From assembly GCF_030930995.1 (NCBI RefSeq), contig NZ_CP133217.1, positions 744,001 through 808,000 on the forward strand: a stretch of DNA of 64,000 nt. Direction: 5' to 3'. The notes under the pieces are model-generated. The model was given only the letters and a program-made list of their open reading frames with translations, had not been told where the DNA came from and ran no database searches. The stretch's first letter is position 1, and the number at the start of each line of letters is the position of its first letter. This document shows positions 10,328-19,153 of this stretch, one piece after another. This DNA comes from Thiothrix subterranea (GTDB taxonomy: Bacteria > Pseudomonadota > Gammaproteobacteria > Thiotrichales > Thiotrichaceae). The translations under genes and the position numbers were made by a program.

Positions 10328-10770
10328 TGTATTTACTGGACACGAATGTTATCAGCGAACTACGCAAAAAAGAGCAGATGAATCCCGGTGTGGCGCGATT
10401 TGTAACGCAAGCCCAAGCACAGGGTTCTGTCTGTTATCTCAGTGTGATTACGCTAGGTGAGTTACGCCGGGGCATTGACCTGATTTACCATCGCGGTGAT
10501 CAGGAACAAGCCACCATACTGGAACGCTGGTTAACAACCGTGCTTGAAGAGTACAGCGAACAGATTCTGGATTTCGGCAGAGAAGAAGCCCAACTGTGGG
10601 GGCATTTACGTGTACCACACCCTGAAAATGCGCTGGATAAACAAATTGCCGCCACTGCACTGATTCATGATCTGATACTCGTCACCCGAAATACCAAAGA
10701 TTTTCAGCCAACCCGTGTCAAACTCTATAACCCGTTTGATACCACTACTTCTCCTCCAACTCCACCGTAA
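10327..10770 (+). CDS. VapC/FitB-type PIN-domain toxin ribonuclease
   Basis: A 147-residue PIN-domain protein with the acidic catalytic residues expected for this family: Asp5 (Leu-Leu-Asp-Thr-Asn), Glu45 (Leu-Gly-Glu-Leu), Asp104 (Asn-Ala-Leu-Asp-Lys) and Asp125 (Thr-Lys-Asp-Phe). Toxins of this type cleave tRNA or other RNA with Mg or Mn when freed from their antitoxin. The last 26 bases overlap the 3' end of the convergent oxidoreductase gene, which adds a Pro/Thr-rich tail of about 10 residues beyond the usual PIN end. Confidence 0.88.
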   Translation: MYLLDTNVISELRKKEQMNPGVARFVTQAQAQGSVCYLSVITLGELRRGIDLIYHRGDQEQATILERWLTTVLEEYSEQILDFGREEAQLWGHLRVPHPENALDKQIAATALIHDLILVTRNTKDFQPTRVKLYNPFDTTTSPPTPP

Positions 10771-12376
10771 TTGCCCCGCACGGACATTCTTCCGCACACA
10801 GCCCGCAACCCTTGCAGTAATCGTAGTTGAACGCAAACCGCTTGCCCGCTCCCAGCTTGATCACCGCGCTATCCGGGCAGACCCCGTAGCAGTTGTCGCA
10901 CTCGAAGCAATTACCACACGACAAGCAGCGCCGCGCTTCAAACAGGGCATTGCTTTCATCCAGCCCGCCGACCACTTCATCAAAGGTGGACTGGCGGCGG
11001 ATAATGTCTAGCACCGGGCGCACGGTCTTTTCCGCATCGGCGTAATACCAAGTGTTGAGGCGCTCGAAGGTGGCAGGCTCATGCTTGGGTGCAGGCTGGT
11101 AACGCTCGCCACGCAACCACGCATCAATTGCCCGCGCCGCCTTCTTGCCATGCCCGACCGCCACCGTCACGGTGCGCTCGGAACCTGCCACCATGTCGCC
11201 CCCGGCAAACACACCGTCATGGCTGGTCATCATTACCGCATCGGTTTGCACGCTATCCCACTTCATGGTCAGATTGGGAATGTGTTCCAGCAAGGTCTGT
11301 TCCACGTTCTGCCCCAACGCCAGCACCACCGAATCGGCGGGCAATATCTCGAATTCGCCGGTCGGCTGCGGGAAACCTTTCGCGTCCAACGCCATTTTCT
11401 CAATCGTGATGCTGCCTTCCCCGGCTTCGGTGATGGTGGAAAGCCATTTCAGCTTCACGCCTTCTTCCAGCGCTTCTTTCACCTCGAAATCGTGCGCGGG
11501 CATTTTGTCGCGGGTGCGGCGGTAGACGATGATGGACTCCTCCGCCCCCAGCCGTTTGGCGGTACGCGCCACGTCGATGGCAGTATTGCCGCCGCCGTAT
11601 ATCACCACCTTGCGTCCCAGCAAGGGCTGGCTGTCTTCGACTTCGTGCAGCACGCTGACCGCATCGGTGATGTGGCTGGCATCCCCCGCAGGAATGTAAG
11701 CACGCTTGGCAATCCCCGCGCCAATGCCGAGGAATACCGCATCGAAACCTTCCGCCGCCTGCATTGCCAGCACGTCATCCACACGGGTATCGAGGCGCAA
11801 TTCCACCCCCATGTCTACAATGCGCTGCACTTCGGCATCCAGCACCTGACGCGGCAAACGGTAGCGCGGAATGCCGTAACGCATCATGCCGCCCGCCGCT
11901 GTTTCAGCCTCAACGATGGTTACACCATGCCCCATGCGGCGCAAATGGTAGGCAGCGGACAAACCCGCAGGGCCGGAACCGACCACCAGCACACGCTTGC
12001 CGCTTTCCACCGCAGGCTTGGCAAACGCCCAACCCTGTTTCAAGGCTTCGTCGCCAAGAAAACGTTCCACCGCATTGATACCGACCGCCTCGTCCAGTTG
12101 CCCGCGATTGCACGCACCTTCACAAGGGTGGTAACACACTCGCCCCATGATCGCAGGCAGCGGGTTGTTTTCAGTCAGCGAACGCCATGCTGCTTCGTAG
12201 TTGCCCGATTCGGCGTGGAACAACCAGTTCTGGATATTCTCCCCTGCCGGACAGGTAGCATTGCAAGGTGGCAAACGGTCAACGTACACCGGGCGTTTGC
12301 TGCGCCATGAGCCGGTGTGGTTGGCAAGGCTGGTATTCCTGTCCAGCGTAATCGCGAATGGTTTTTCGATACTCAT
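10745..12376 (-). CDS. GltD-like NAD(P)-FAD oxidoreductase with C-terminal 2x[4Fe-4S] ferredoxin domain, Por-associated
   Basis: A 543-residue iron-sulfur flavoprotein. Order: N-terminal Cys-rich DPYD-type [4Fe-4S] domain (about residues 35-110; Cys-Asn-Ala-Thr-Cys-Pro), FAD-binding fold with Gly-Ser-Gly-Pro-Ala-Gly (near 150), an NAD(P)-binding fold with Gly-Gly-Gly-Asn-Thr-Ala (near 260), and a C-terminal ferredoxin domain with two Cys clusters (Cys-Asp-Asn-Cys-Tyr-Gly-Val-Cys-Pro and Cys-Lys-Gly-Cys-Gly-Leu-Cys). The ferredoxin part replaces the delta subunit missing from the neighbouring por genes. It overlaps the porB stop by 4 bases. It likely passes electrons between the 2-oxoacid oxidoreductase and NAD(P)H. 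Confidence 0.88.
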   Translation of the reverse strand: MSIEKPFAITLDRNTSLANHTGSWRSKRPVYVDRLPPCNATCPAGENIQNWLFHAESGNYEAAWRSLTENNPLPAIMGRVCYHPCEGACNRGQLDEAVGINAVERFLGDEALKQGWAFAKPAVESGKRVLVVGSGPAGLSAAYHLRRMGHGVTIVEAETAAGGMMRYGIPRYRLPRQVLDAEVQRIVDMGVELRLDTRVDDVLAMQAAEGFDAVFLGIGAGIAKRAYIPAGDASHITDAVSVLHEVEDSQPLLGRKVVIYGGGNTAIDVARTAKRLGAEESIIVYRRTRDKMPAHDFEVKEALEEGVKLKWLSTITEAGEGSITIEKMALDAKGFPQPTGEFEILPADSVVLALGQNVEQTLLEHIPNLTMKWDSVQTDAVMMTSHDGVFAGGDMVAGSERTVTVAVGHGKKAARAIDAWLRGERYQPAPKHEPATFERLNTWYYADAEKTVRPVLDIIRRQSTFDEVVGGLDESNALFEARRCLSCGNCFECDNCYGVCPDSAVIKLGAGKRFAFNYDYCKGCGLCAEECPCGAITVELEEK

Positions 12377-13377
12377 ACAGCAGCCCCCTTCTTTTCAAGC
12401 AGTTTGAAGCGGCGGATATTGCGGTCAGCAATCGCCTGCAATTGCGCAATCACCGCCACTTGTTTGGGATTGCGGAACAGATGGGCGAAGCGTTTTTGCA
12501 GCTTCAGGTAATCTTCCACCGGAACCTGTTCTCGGATAGCACGATGCCCGGTAATTTCGCCATGTTCCGCTTCAAACACCGGAAACAGGCCGGACTCAAT
12601 CGCCAACCGCGCCAGTTTGATGGTGTGCGCCGGGTCTGCGCCCCAACCCAGCGGGCATGGCACATGGATGTGGATGTAACGCGCCCCGTGGATGCTCATG
12701 GCCTTGGTGACTTTGGCCTCCAGATCGCGCAAATCGGCGACGGATGCGGTCGCCACGTAGGGGATTTCATGTGCCATCGCAATCAGTGGCACGCTCTTGC
12801 CCTTGCCGAACACATTGCCATTGGGGTGTTGCCCGATTGGTACGGTGGTGGCGGTGCGGGCAGCAGGTGGAGTGGCGGACGAACGTTGCACCCCGGTGTT
12901 CATGTAGGCTTCGTTGTCGTAGCAGATGTACAGCACATCATCGTTGCGCTCAAACATCCCCGACAGGCAGCCGAAGCCGATGTCGGTCGTGCCGCCGTCG
13001 CCGCCCTGTGCCAGCACACGGGTTTTCGTCCCCTTGACCCGCTGCGCCGCCGCCACACCGGTAGCGACTGCCGCAGTGTTGCCGAACAACGAATGTATCC
13101 ACGGCAATTGCCAAGACGATTCGGGGTACGGGGTGGAAAAGACTTCGAGGCAGCCAGTGGCGTTGCAGGCAATCAGGTCATTGCCCGCCGCCCGCATCGC
13201 TGCATCCACCGCAAAACGTGCGCCCAGCGCTTCGCCGCAACCCTGACAGGCGCGATGACCGGAATTGAGCGCGTTGGTGCGCTGCATCCCCGCCTGCACG
13301 CTGCGTTCTTGCTCGCTCAGCAGGCGGTTGCCGACGGTAAACGTGTCGGTCTGGTAAAACTTGATGGTGGTTTCCAT
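12373..13377 (-). CDS. porB: Pyruvate/2-oxoacid:ferredoxin oxidoreductase beta subunit
   Basis: A 334-residue subunit that binds thiamine diphosphate and a [4Fe-4S] cluster. Visible motifs are Cys-Gln-Gly-Cys-Gly-Glu-Ala near residue 44, a further Cys in Asn-Ala-Thr-Gly-Cys, and the thiamine/Mg motif Gly-Gly-Asp-Gly-Gly with the downstream Asn of Tyr-Asp-Asn-Glu-Ala. A late Cys-Pro-Leu-Gly-Trp segment is typical for PorB. The open frame extends to 13590, but ATG 13377 is chosen because AGGAG lies 8 bases upstream and homologues begin there. It follows porA by 10 bases. Confidence 0.9.
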   Translation of the reverse strand: METTIKFYQTDTFTVGNRLLSEQERSVQAGMQRTNALNSGHRACQGCGEALGARFAVDAAMRAAGNDLIACNATGCLEVFSTPYPESSWQLPWIHSLFGNTAAVATGVAAAQRVKGTKTRVLAQGGDGGTTDIGFGCLSGMFERNDDVLYICYDNEAYMNTGVQRSSATPPAARTATTVPIGQHPNGNVFGKGKSVPLIAMAHEIPYVATASVADLRDLEAKVTKAMSIHGARYIHIHVPCPLGWGADPAHTIKLARLAIESGLFPVFEAEHGEITGHRAIREQVPVEDYLKLQKRFAHLFRNPKQVAVIAQLQAIADRNIRRFKLLEKKGAAV

Positions 13378-13387
13378 TGTTGTTCTC

Positions 13388-14641
13388 CTAGCGAATCTGG
13401 CTGGCGACAGTGCCGACACTGTGCAGGATGTTTTCCGCAATCGGCCCGGAACGGCGTCCGGCTTCCATGCGGGCGATTTCCTCATGGACGACATCGTGCT
13501 TGAGGTCGAGGAATTCCAGCCGTTCCAGATGGCCTGAATCCGCCCGGTGGAACAGCTTGCGCAAGGAATCGCGGGTAATCGGTCTGCCACCCAAACCTGC
13601 GACTACGGTATGCACCGGCTTGTGCAAGCCTGCCACTGCCATCTGCACGTCGGTGGCGACAATACCGCCAATGCCGAGCGCGAGGGATTTTTCCACCACC
13701 ACGATACGTTTGACGTGTTCCAGCGCACTGCGTACCGCCTTGTGCGGGAACGGGCGGTAAGTGCTGATTGCCAGTGAGCCGATCGACATGCCTGCCTCGC
13801 GCAGTTCATCCACCACATCCTTGATCGTGCCGTTGACCGAGCCGATGGCAACCACGATGGTATCGGCATCGTCACTACGGTATGGTTTGATCAGGCCGCC
13901 GGAATCGCGCCCGAATTGCTCCTGGAAGGCTTCCGCGAGTTCCGGGATCAGCCCCAGCGCCTGCATCTGCTTGTAATGCGCGAGGTAGCGCACTTCCATG
14001 AAAGCTTCCGGCCCGACCATCGCGCCGATGGTGACGGGGTGGATGGGGTCAAGGAGTTGGCGCGGCTCGAAGGGCGGCAGGTAAGCATCGACCTGTGCCT
14101 GTGCGGGAATATCCACCCGCTCGTAGGCGTGGGTGAGGATAAAACCATCCACACACACCATCACCGGCACGGAAAGTTCTTCCGCCAGCCGGAAAGCCTG
14201 AATGTGTAAATCGGCGGCTTCCTGATTGGTTTCGGCGTAGAGCTGAATCCAGCCAGAATCGCGCATCGACAGGCTGTCCTGATGGTCGTTCCAGATATTA
14301 ATCGGCGCACCGATGGCTCGGTTGCCAATGGTCATCACGATGGGCAAACCCAAACCGGAGGCGTTGTAGACCGCTTCCGCCATGAACAGCAAGCCTTGGC
14401 TGGCAGTGGCGGTGTAAGCTCGCGCCCCGGCAGCACTTGCACCGATGGCGACTGACAGGGCGGCAAATTCGGATTCGACATTGATGAATTCACACGGCTG
14501 GATTTCGCCCCGATCCACCATTTGCCCCAAGCCTTCCACAATGTGGGTTTGCGGGGTGATGGGGTAGGCGCAAATCACTTCCGGGCGGCACAGGCCGATG
14601 GCTTCGGCGATGGCTTGGGAGCCTTCGATCTGTTTAAGCAT
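13388..14641 (-). CDS. porA: Pyruvate/2-oxoacid:ferredoxin oxidoreductase alpha subunit
   Basis: A 417-residue subunit with the hallmark Tyr-Pro-Ile-Thr-Pro-Gln-Thr motif near residue 26 that contacts substrate and thiamine, a Ser-Gln-Gly-Leu segment at about 80, and the transketolase-like domain near 250-380. The enzyme makes acetyl-CoA, CO2 and reduced ferredoxin from pyruvate, or works in reverse for carbon fixation. The exact oxoacid (pyruvate, oxoisovalerate or oxoglutarate) cannot be fixed by eye; pyruvate is most likely. Its start overlaps the porG stop by 8 bases. Confidence 0.88.
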   Translation of the reverse strand: MLKQIEGSQAIAEAIGLCRPEVICAYPITPQTHIVEGLGQMVDRGEIQPCEFINVESEFAALSVAIGASAAGARAYTATASQGLLFMAEAVYNASGLGLPIVMTIGNRAIGAPINIWNDHQDSLSMRDSGWIQLYAETNQEAADLHIQAFRLAEELSVPVMVCVDGFILTHAYERVDIPAQAQVDAYLPPFEPRQLLDPIHPVTIGAMVGPEAFMEVRYLAHYKQMQALGLIPELAEAFQEQFGRDSGGLIKPYRSDDADTIVVAIGSVNGTIKDVVDELREAGMSIGSLAISTYRPFPHKAVRSALEHVKRIVVVEKSLALGIGGIVATDVQMAVAGLHKPVHTVVAGLGGRPITRDSLRKLFHRADSGHLERLEFLDLKHDVVHEEIARMEAGRRSGPIAENILHSVGTVASQIR

Positions 14642-15206
14642 GGTGGGTTCCTCCCTGCATCAGGGCGAAGGCGGCGTTGGCAGCGGCAATGTTCTGCTCG
14701 GCGATTTTGCCGCTGAATTTCTGGCGGATGGCGGCTTGCAACGATTCCATCTGGATCAGGCCGGTAAGCGCGGCAAACCCACCCAACAAAGCGGCGTTGG
14801 GCAGCGGACGACCGACGTGTTTGAGGGCAAGTTCGCTGGCGGGGATGACGCTGATGCGTTCGCCGGGGTGCGTTTGCAAGAAGGTGTCCAACCCCAGTTC
14901 GCTCAGGGAATGGTTAGAATTAATCAGGATGTACCCGTGTTCCGCCAGCCCTTCAAACAGGTTAACCTGATGCAACAAGCCGGGGTCTTGGATAATCAAT
15001 GCGTCGGGGGTGAGGACGGGTTCGCGTAGGCGGATTTCCTTGGTGTCGATGCGGCAAAACGCCATGACGGGTGCGCCCATGCGCTCGGAGCCGAAGCTGG
15101 GGAAGGCTTGTGAATGCTTGCCTTCGACAAAGGCGGCGATGGAGAGCATTTCGGCGGCAGTGACAACGCCTTGCCCGCCACGCCCGTGGATTCTGACTTG
15201 AAACAT
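14634..15206 (-). CDS. porG: Pyruvate/2-oxoacid:ferredoxin oxidoreductase gamma subunit
   Basis: A 190-residue subunit starting with the family motif Arg-Ile-His-Gly-Arg-Gly-Gly-Gln-Gly-Val at residues 5-14. A Phe-Gly-Ser-Glu-Arg-Met-Gly-Ala-Pro-Val segment near residue 40 is also typical. It is the first gene of the minus-strand operon porG-porA-porB-oxidoreductase. No separate delta (ferredoxin) subunit gene is present; that function is fused to the last gene of the operon. Confidence 0.88.
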   Translation of the reverse strand: MFQVRIHGRGGQGVVTAAEMLSIAAFVEGKHSQAFPSFGSERMGAPVMAFCRIDTKEIRLREPVLTPDALIIQDPGLLHQVNLFEGLAEHGYILINSNHSLSELGLDTFLQTHPGERISVIPASELALKHVGRPLPNAALLGGFAALTGLIQMESLQAAIRQKFSGKIAEQNIAAANAAFALMQGGTHHA

Positions 15207-15224
15207 GTGGTGCTTCCTCTCATG

Positions 15225-15309
15225 CGGGAAAACGGTGTGGTTTTATTATTTGCGGTTAGCCTAGCAGTGTTGCGCGGGAATTTGCTTGATGGATGTCGGG
15301 AAAACGGTG
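15225..15309. repeat. Pair of 13-bp direct repeats in the por/PQQ-dehydrogenase divergent region
   Basis: CGGGAAAACGGTG occurs at 15225-15237 and again at 15297-15309, 72 bases apart, between the divergent porG and sugar dehydrogenase genes. They could be paired binding sites for one regulator; nothing else supports that. Confidence 0.4.
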
Positions 15310-15358
15310 AATAGCTTCACTATACTCAAAGGGATGGCGCGTTTTGGCGGAGGTTTCG

Positions 15359-16480
15359 ATGTCAGTTGTTTCGCATGGCTTGATTCGGTGGTTATTGCCG
15401 GTAGTGTTGATGTCATTGCTGTTTTTTTCTGCTTCATTGGTGGCTCAATCGCTGACGGCGGTCAAGTTGGTTGATGAACTGGAACATCCGTGGAGCATGG
15501 TGTTTCTGCCCGATGGCGAGGTGTTGGTCAGTGAACGGGAAGGCAAATTGCGGCGCATTCAGGACAACACTTTATTGCCCAAGTCGGTGAGCGGTTTGCC
15601 TGAGATTGCGGCGCAAGGGCAAGGTGGCTTGTTAGGCTTGGCATTACACCCGCAGTTTGCGCAAAACCGTTGGTTATATTTGGCGTATGCGGCGGAAGGT
15701 GACGACGGTTACAGCACGCATTTGGCGCGTGGGCGCTATCAGGATGGCGCATTGACGCAAGTTGAGGTGTTGTTTGCCGCGACGCCACAATCGTTTGGCG
15801 GGCAACATTTCGGCGGGCGCATAGCGTTTGACCGTGCCGGTTACGTTTACCTGACGCTGGGGGATCGGGGGGAGCGTGAGAATGCGCAAATGCTGGAAAA
15901 TCATGCGGGCAGCGTGATTCGCTTGCACGATGATGGGCGGATTCCGGCGAATAATCCGTTCGTCAACACCGCCGGGGCGCAGCCGGAAATTTATACTTAT
16001 GGGCATCGAAATGTGCAGGGCATTGCGCTACACCCTACCACCGGGCAGGTGTGGACGGGCGAACACGGCCCGCAAGGTGGCGATGAAATCAATATTCTGC
16101 GAGCGGGCGCGAACTACGGTTGGCCGGTGATCACTTACGGCGAAGAATACGGCGGTGGCGAAGTCGGCGCGGGTTTGAAGGAAAAAGCGGGCATGGAACA
16201 GCCAGTGTTGTATTGGACACCTTCGATTGCACCCGCAGGCATGACGTTTTACACCGGGGATAAATACCCCGGCTGGCAGGGCAATTTGTTGGTCAGTGCC
16301 CTTAAGTTTGCATTGATTTCGCGCGTTACGCTGGATGGCAATCGCTATGTGGATGAGGAACGCTTGCTGGAAGACGAAATCGGGCGGATTCGGGATATTC
16401 AGCAAGCGCCGGATGGGTATTTGTATGTGCTGACGGATGAGAGCGATGGGGCGTTGTATCGGTTGAAGCCGGGTTCATAA
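15359..16480 (+). CDS. PQQ-dependent soluble sugar (aldose) dehydrogenase, YliI-like
   Basis: A 373-residue secreted protein with a hydrophobic signal peptide (to about residue 30), then a six-bladed propeller of the glucose/sorbosone dehydrogenase family (GSDH). Typical landmarks are Leu-Glu-His-Pro-Trp-Ser-Met near the start, a Tyr-Gly-His-Arg-Asn-Val-Gln-Gly active-site segment, Gly-Glu-His-Gly-Pro-Gln-Gly-Gly-Asp-Glu, and Pro-Ser-Ile-Ala-Pro-Ala-Gly-Met. These enzymes oxidise aldoses in the periplasm with PQQ and calcium. GGCGGAGG at 15346-15353 favours ATG 15359 over the frame start at 15344. The end overlaps the convergent luxR fragment by 6 bases. Confidence 0.85.
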   Translation: MSVVSHGLIRWLLPVVLMSLLFFSASLVAQSLTAVKLVDELEHPWSMVFLPDGEVLVSEREGKLRRIQDNTLLPKSVSGLPEIAAQGQGGLLGLALHPQFAQNRWLYLAYAAEGDDGYSTHLARGRYQDGALTQVEVLFAATPQSFGGQHFGGRIAFDRAGYVYLTLGDRGERENAQMLENHAGSVIRLHDDGRIPANNPFVNTAGAQPEIYTYGHRNVQGIALHPTTGQVWTGEHGPQGGDEINILRAGANYGWPVITYGEEYGGGEVGAGLKEKAGMEQPVLYWTPSIAPAGMTFYTGDKYPGWQGNLLVSALKFALISRVTLDGNRYVDEERLLEDEIGRIRDIQQAPDGYLYVLTDESDGALYRLKPGS

Positions 16481-16812
16481 ATATTCGTGCATATTCACCA
16501 TGCCGAGTATGTACAGGAGTTCATGCGTGGTGATATTGCCGAATTCTTGGCGGATACCGACCAATACTTTTTCCGCATAGCGTGGCGTGATGCCCGATGT
16601 GTGCGGAATGCTTTTCATCGGTCTGCCCGTCAATACGTGTTTGAGCACCGTTTTTTGAGTGGCATTCAAGCTTTCCAACAAGGGCTGGATGAAAAAACGC
16701 AATGACTCTTTGGAATTGATCACCGAGGCGTGATAGTCGCTGGCAATGGTGGAGAGCCGTGCCAAGTGCGTTTTTTTCAGTTTGAGGAAATGCGCCAAGT
16801 TAGCGTCTTTGT
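16475..16812 (-). pseudogene. luxR family regulator, 3' part (C-terminal helix-turn-helix), cut off by group II intron
   Basis: This is the C-terminal ~111 codons of a LuxR-type regulator. It includes a linker and a divergent LuxR helix-turn-helix (Ala-Thr-Gln-Lys-Thr-Val-Leu-Lys near the start, Ile-Thr-Pro-Arg-Tyr-Ala-Glu-Lys-Val in the recognition helix). The 5' part lies at 18739-19153. If the intron at 16813-18738 is removed, the frame continues without a break: 138 codons, one hybrid Asn codon, then 111 codons, giving a 250-residue protein, the usual LuxR length. A spurious ATG at 16831 inside the intron could restart translation of the fragment. The intron lies antisense, so splicing cannot repair this transcript. 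Confidence 0.8.
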
Positions 16813-18738
16813 GTACGCCCGACATGGGCATGAACTCATGGGGTGCAAGTCCCCTGTAGGAGAACCCACCGTTCTGGCTTTCAGAGCGGCATAACTACTA
16901 GCCGACGGCAACTGCCACCCCGCGAGGGCTGGTGGGAAGGAAGCCGAAGCGCAAAACTGCGAGCCTACGGACAGAAACGTCATACAAGGCTGAGTCTCAG
17001 GGATGAGTGGGCACAAGGTCACGAAATCCAGTGGTTCGCGAGATACAGTAAATGACGGGGTTGTGCAGTGACAGTTCATGTTCTTATTCGGGGAGATCTG
17101 CTTAACCAGCGGTCGTCGTGAACCCGTACAGGCGCGGGTATAGAAAAGGTCTGGGCGTTCTGGCATGTCATCCGCCAGCAGCGAGCGAACCGGATGACAA
17201 ACGGCAGCGCGGCGGGGAGCAATCTTCACCGTGATTAAGCAGAAGTCAGCAGACGGCATAGTAGCCCAACGCCCGGCGTAATGGCGGGGACACGGTGAAG
17301 GCCGGAACATCAGGGGAGGAGCAGCCCACCTGACCTTGGCGGCAGCGATGCCAAAGGCGGTCAACGTGGCAGCGAGCCTCCCACAACATCCATTGAGCAA
17401 CCATGAACATGGAACAAACCTTACTGAATGACATTTTGTTGCCCACCAACCTGCACCCGGCATGGAAACATGTGCGGCAGAACAAGGCAGCGCAGGCATC
17501 GACGGCATCACGCTGGACGCCTACCCGGACTGGGCGAAAGCCCACTGGGCAAACATCCGGCGCGGGTTGCTGGCGGGTTATTATTGCCCGCAGCCAGTCA
17601 GACGGGTAGAGATTCCCAAACCGAACGGCGGTGTCCGTTTGCTGGGTATTCCCACCGTCAACGACCGGCTGATCCAGCAAGCCATCGTACAACGCCTGCA
17701 ACCGTTGGTTGACCCCAGCTTCTCGGAACACAGCTACGGCTTCCGTCCGCACCGTTCAGCCCACCACGCCATCAGGGCGGTACAAGGCTTCATCCGGCGC
17801 GGCGACCGTTACGCCGTGGACATCGACCTGTCGAAATTCTTCGACAACGTAGACCACGACCTGCTGATGCACCGGCTGGGCAAACGGGTCAACGACCCGC
17901 ATGTTCTTACCCTGATCGGCAAATACCTGCGGGCAGGTGTCAGCCACCACGGCAACATCGAAGCCACCCACGGGGTGTCCCCCAAGGTGGTCCACTGTCG
18001 CCACTGTTGGCAAACATCCTGCTCGACGACCTTGACCGGTTTCTGGAACGTAAAGGCTACCGGTTCGCCCGTTACGCCGACGACTTCGTGATTGGCGCAA
18101 AAACCCTTGCAGAAGGGCAGCGCATCAAAACTGAAGTCGAAACCTTTCTGCAAACCCTCAAGTTGCCGGTCAACGCCGACAAAAGCAGCGTCCTGCCGAT
18201 GAACGAACTCTGCTTCCTCGGCTACCAGTTCCGGGGACTCCACCTTATCTGGAGTCCTGCGAGTCTGGCAGCCTTCAAGCACCGTATTCGCCAACTGACC
18301 AACCGCTCGTGGGGCGTCAGTTGGGAATACCGCTACCGGAAGCTGAAGGAATACCTCACCGGCTGGATGAACTACTTTGCTCTGGTCATCTTTGACCCGG
18401 TGGAACGGCTGGACTACTGGATACGGCGCAGAATCCGCATGTGCTACCTCAAGCAATGGCGGAAACCGCGCACCCGCATCCGCAACCTGATCAAGCTGGG
18501 CGTCCCGGAACGGTTGGCGGTCAGCATCGGGTTGAGTTCCAAAGGCTACTACCGGCTGGCAAAGACCAAGGCCATGCAAATGGGGCTGTCGAATCGCTGG
18601 CTGAAGGAACAAGGGTTAGTGTCGCTCAAGGATCAATGGGTCAAGTGCCGTTATCCCAACGGCTGATGAACCGCCCTGTGCGGAGCCGCACGCAGGGTGG
18701 TGTGGGGGCTGGGGGTTAGAAACCTCCGGCTACCCGAT
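16813..18738 (+). mobile_element. Group II intron inserted antisense in luxR
   Basis: A 1926-bp element. The 5' end reads GTACGCCC then a GCCC/GGGC helix, close to the consensus GUGCG start. The 3' region after the reverse transcriptase gene (18667-18738) holds a domain V-like hairpin (GTGCGG/CCGCAC type) and a domain VI-like stem ending in CTACCCGAT, the usual terminal AT. The ends were also fixed by the host frame: removing exactly this interval restores luxR. No target duplication is expected or seen. A first G at 16811 (GTGTACG) is an alternative, but it breaks the host frame. The RT it encodes is frameshifted. Confidence 0.85.
17403..18666 (+). pseudogene. ltrA: Group II intron reverse transcriptase/maturase with two frameshifts
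   Basis: The protein can be followed through three frames. It starts at ATG 17403, shifts near 17486 in a G run (one base lost before the Gly-Ser-Ala-Gly-Ile-Asp-Gly motif), and shifts again near 17972-17976 in a GGGG run just before the conserved Pro-Gln-Gly-Gly-Pro-Leu-Ser-Pro segment. The catalytic Tyr-Ala-Asp-Asp is intact, as is the C-terminal maturase domain X (GIIM). There is no HNH endonuclease domain. Both lesions look like single-base deletions in G runs, so they are either true decay or sequencing errors. As read, no full-length enzyme is made. Confidence 0.85.
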
Positions 18739-19153
18739 TGATGACCGAAATTCCCGCGATTGCAAATGTGCCGCGCAATGCGGGAACAGAAAGGCCGTGT
18801 TGTATGCCAAAGTTTTGGCGGGCATCTTCGGTCACAGCGCGTTCGGCGGGAGTAACGTGACCGGCGTTAATTTCTTCCCACCAATCAATCGGTTTTTTCC
18901 AGTCTTGCAATGCCAAGCGCAGCACGAAATCACGGTTGCCGTAATTGTTCTCAAGGTAGTGGGCGACGAACGGGGCGAAACTGTCACTGTAGTGCAGCAC
19001 GGGTTGCACGTCTTTGCTCAGGTACATGGGCTTGGGGTAAAACGAATACAGCACGCCGTCGAAACCTAAATCAGTGATGGTTTCGGTCAGCGTCACGAAG
19101 GTTTCACCAAATAACGTGGAACAGGGTGTTGGGGGAGGAGTTGGCTCAGTCAC
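18739..19153 (-). pseudogene. luxR family regulator, 5' part (autoinducer-binding domain)
   Basis: The N-terminal 138 codons of the LuxR-type regulator split by the intron. It has the autoinducer-binding domain pattern (Asn-Asn-Tyr-Gly-Asn-Arg-Asp-Phe, then Trp-Trp near residue 90, and a late Gly-Leu-Ser-Val-Pro-Ala-Leu-Arg-Gly segment). The canonical Asp-Pro pair is Asp-Phe here, so it may have sensed something other than a standard acyl-homoserine lactone. The start is GTG at 19153, overlapping the psiE stop (GTGA). No luxI gene is seen in the window, so it was a LuxR solo. Translation now runs 7 codons into the intron. Confidence 0.8.

Noticed and set aside
11081-12310. A 409-codon plus-strand open frame opposite the iron-sulfur oxidoreductase gene
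   Set aside because: It is the antisense shadow of a well-supported gene; the translated sequence is rich in His/Arg and shows no domain.
17246-17752. Minus-strand frame inside the group II intron
   Set aside because: It opposes the conserved RT sequence and the structured intron RNA; no family features.
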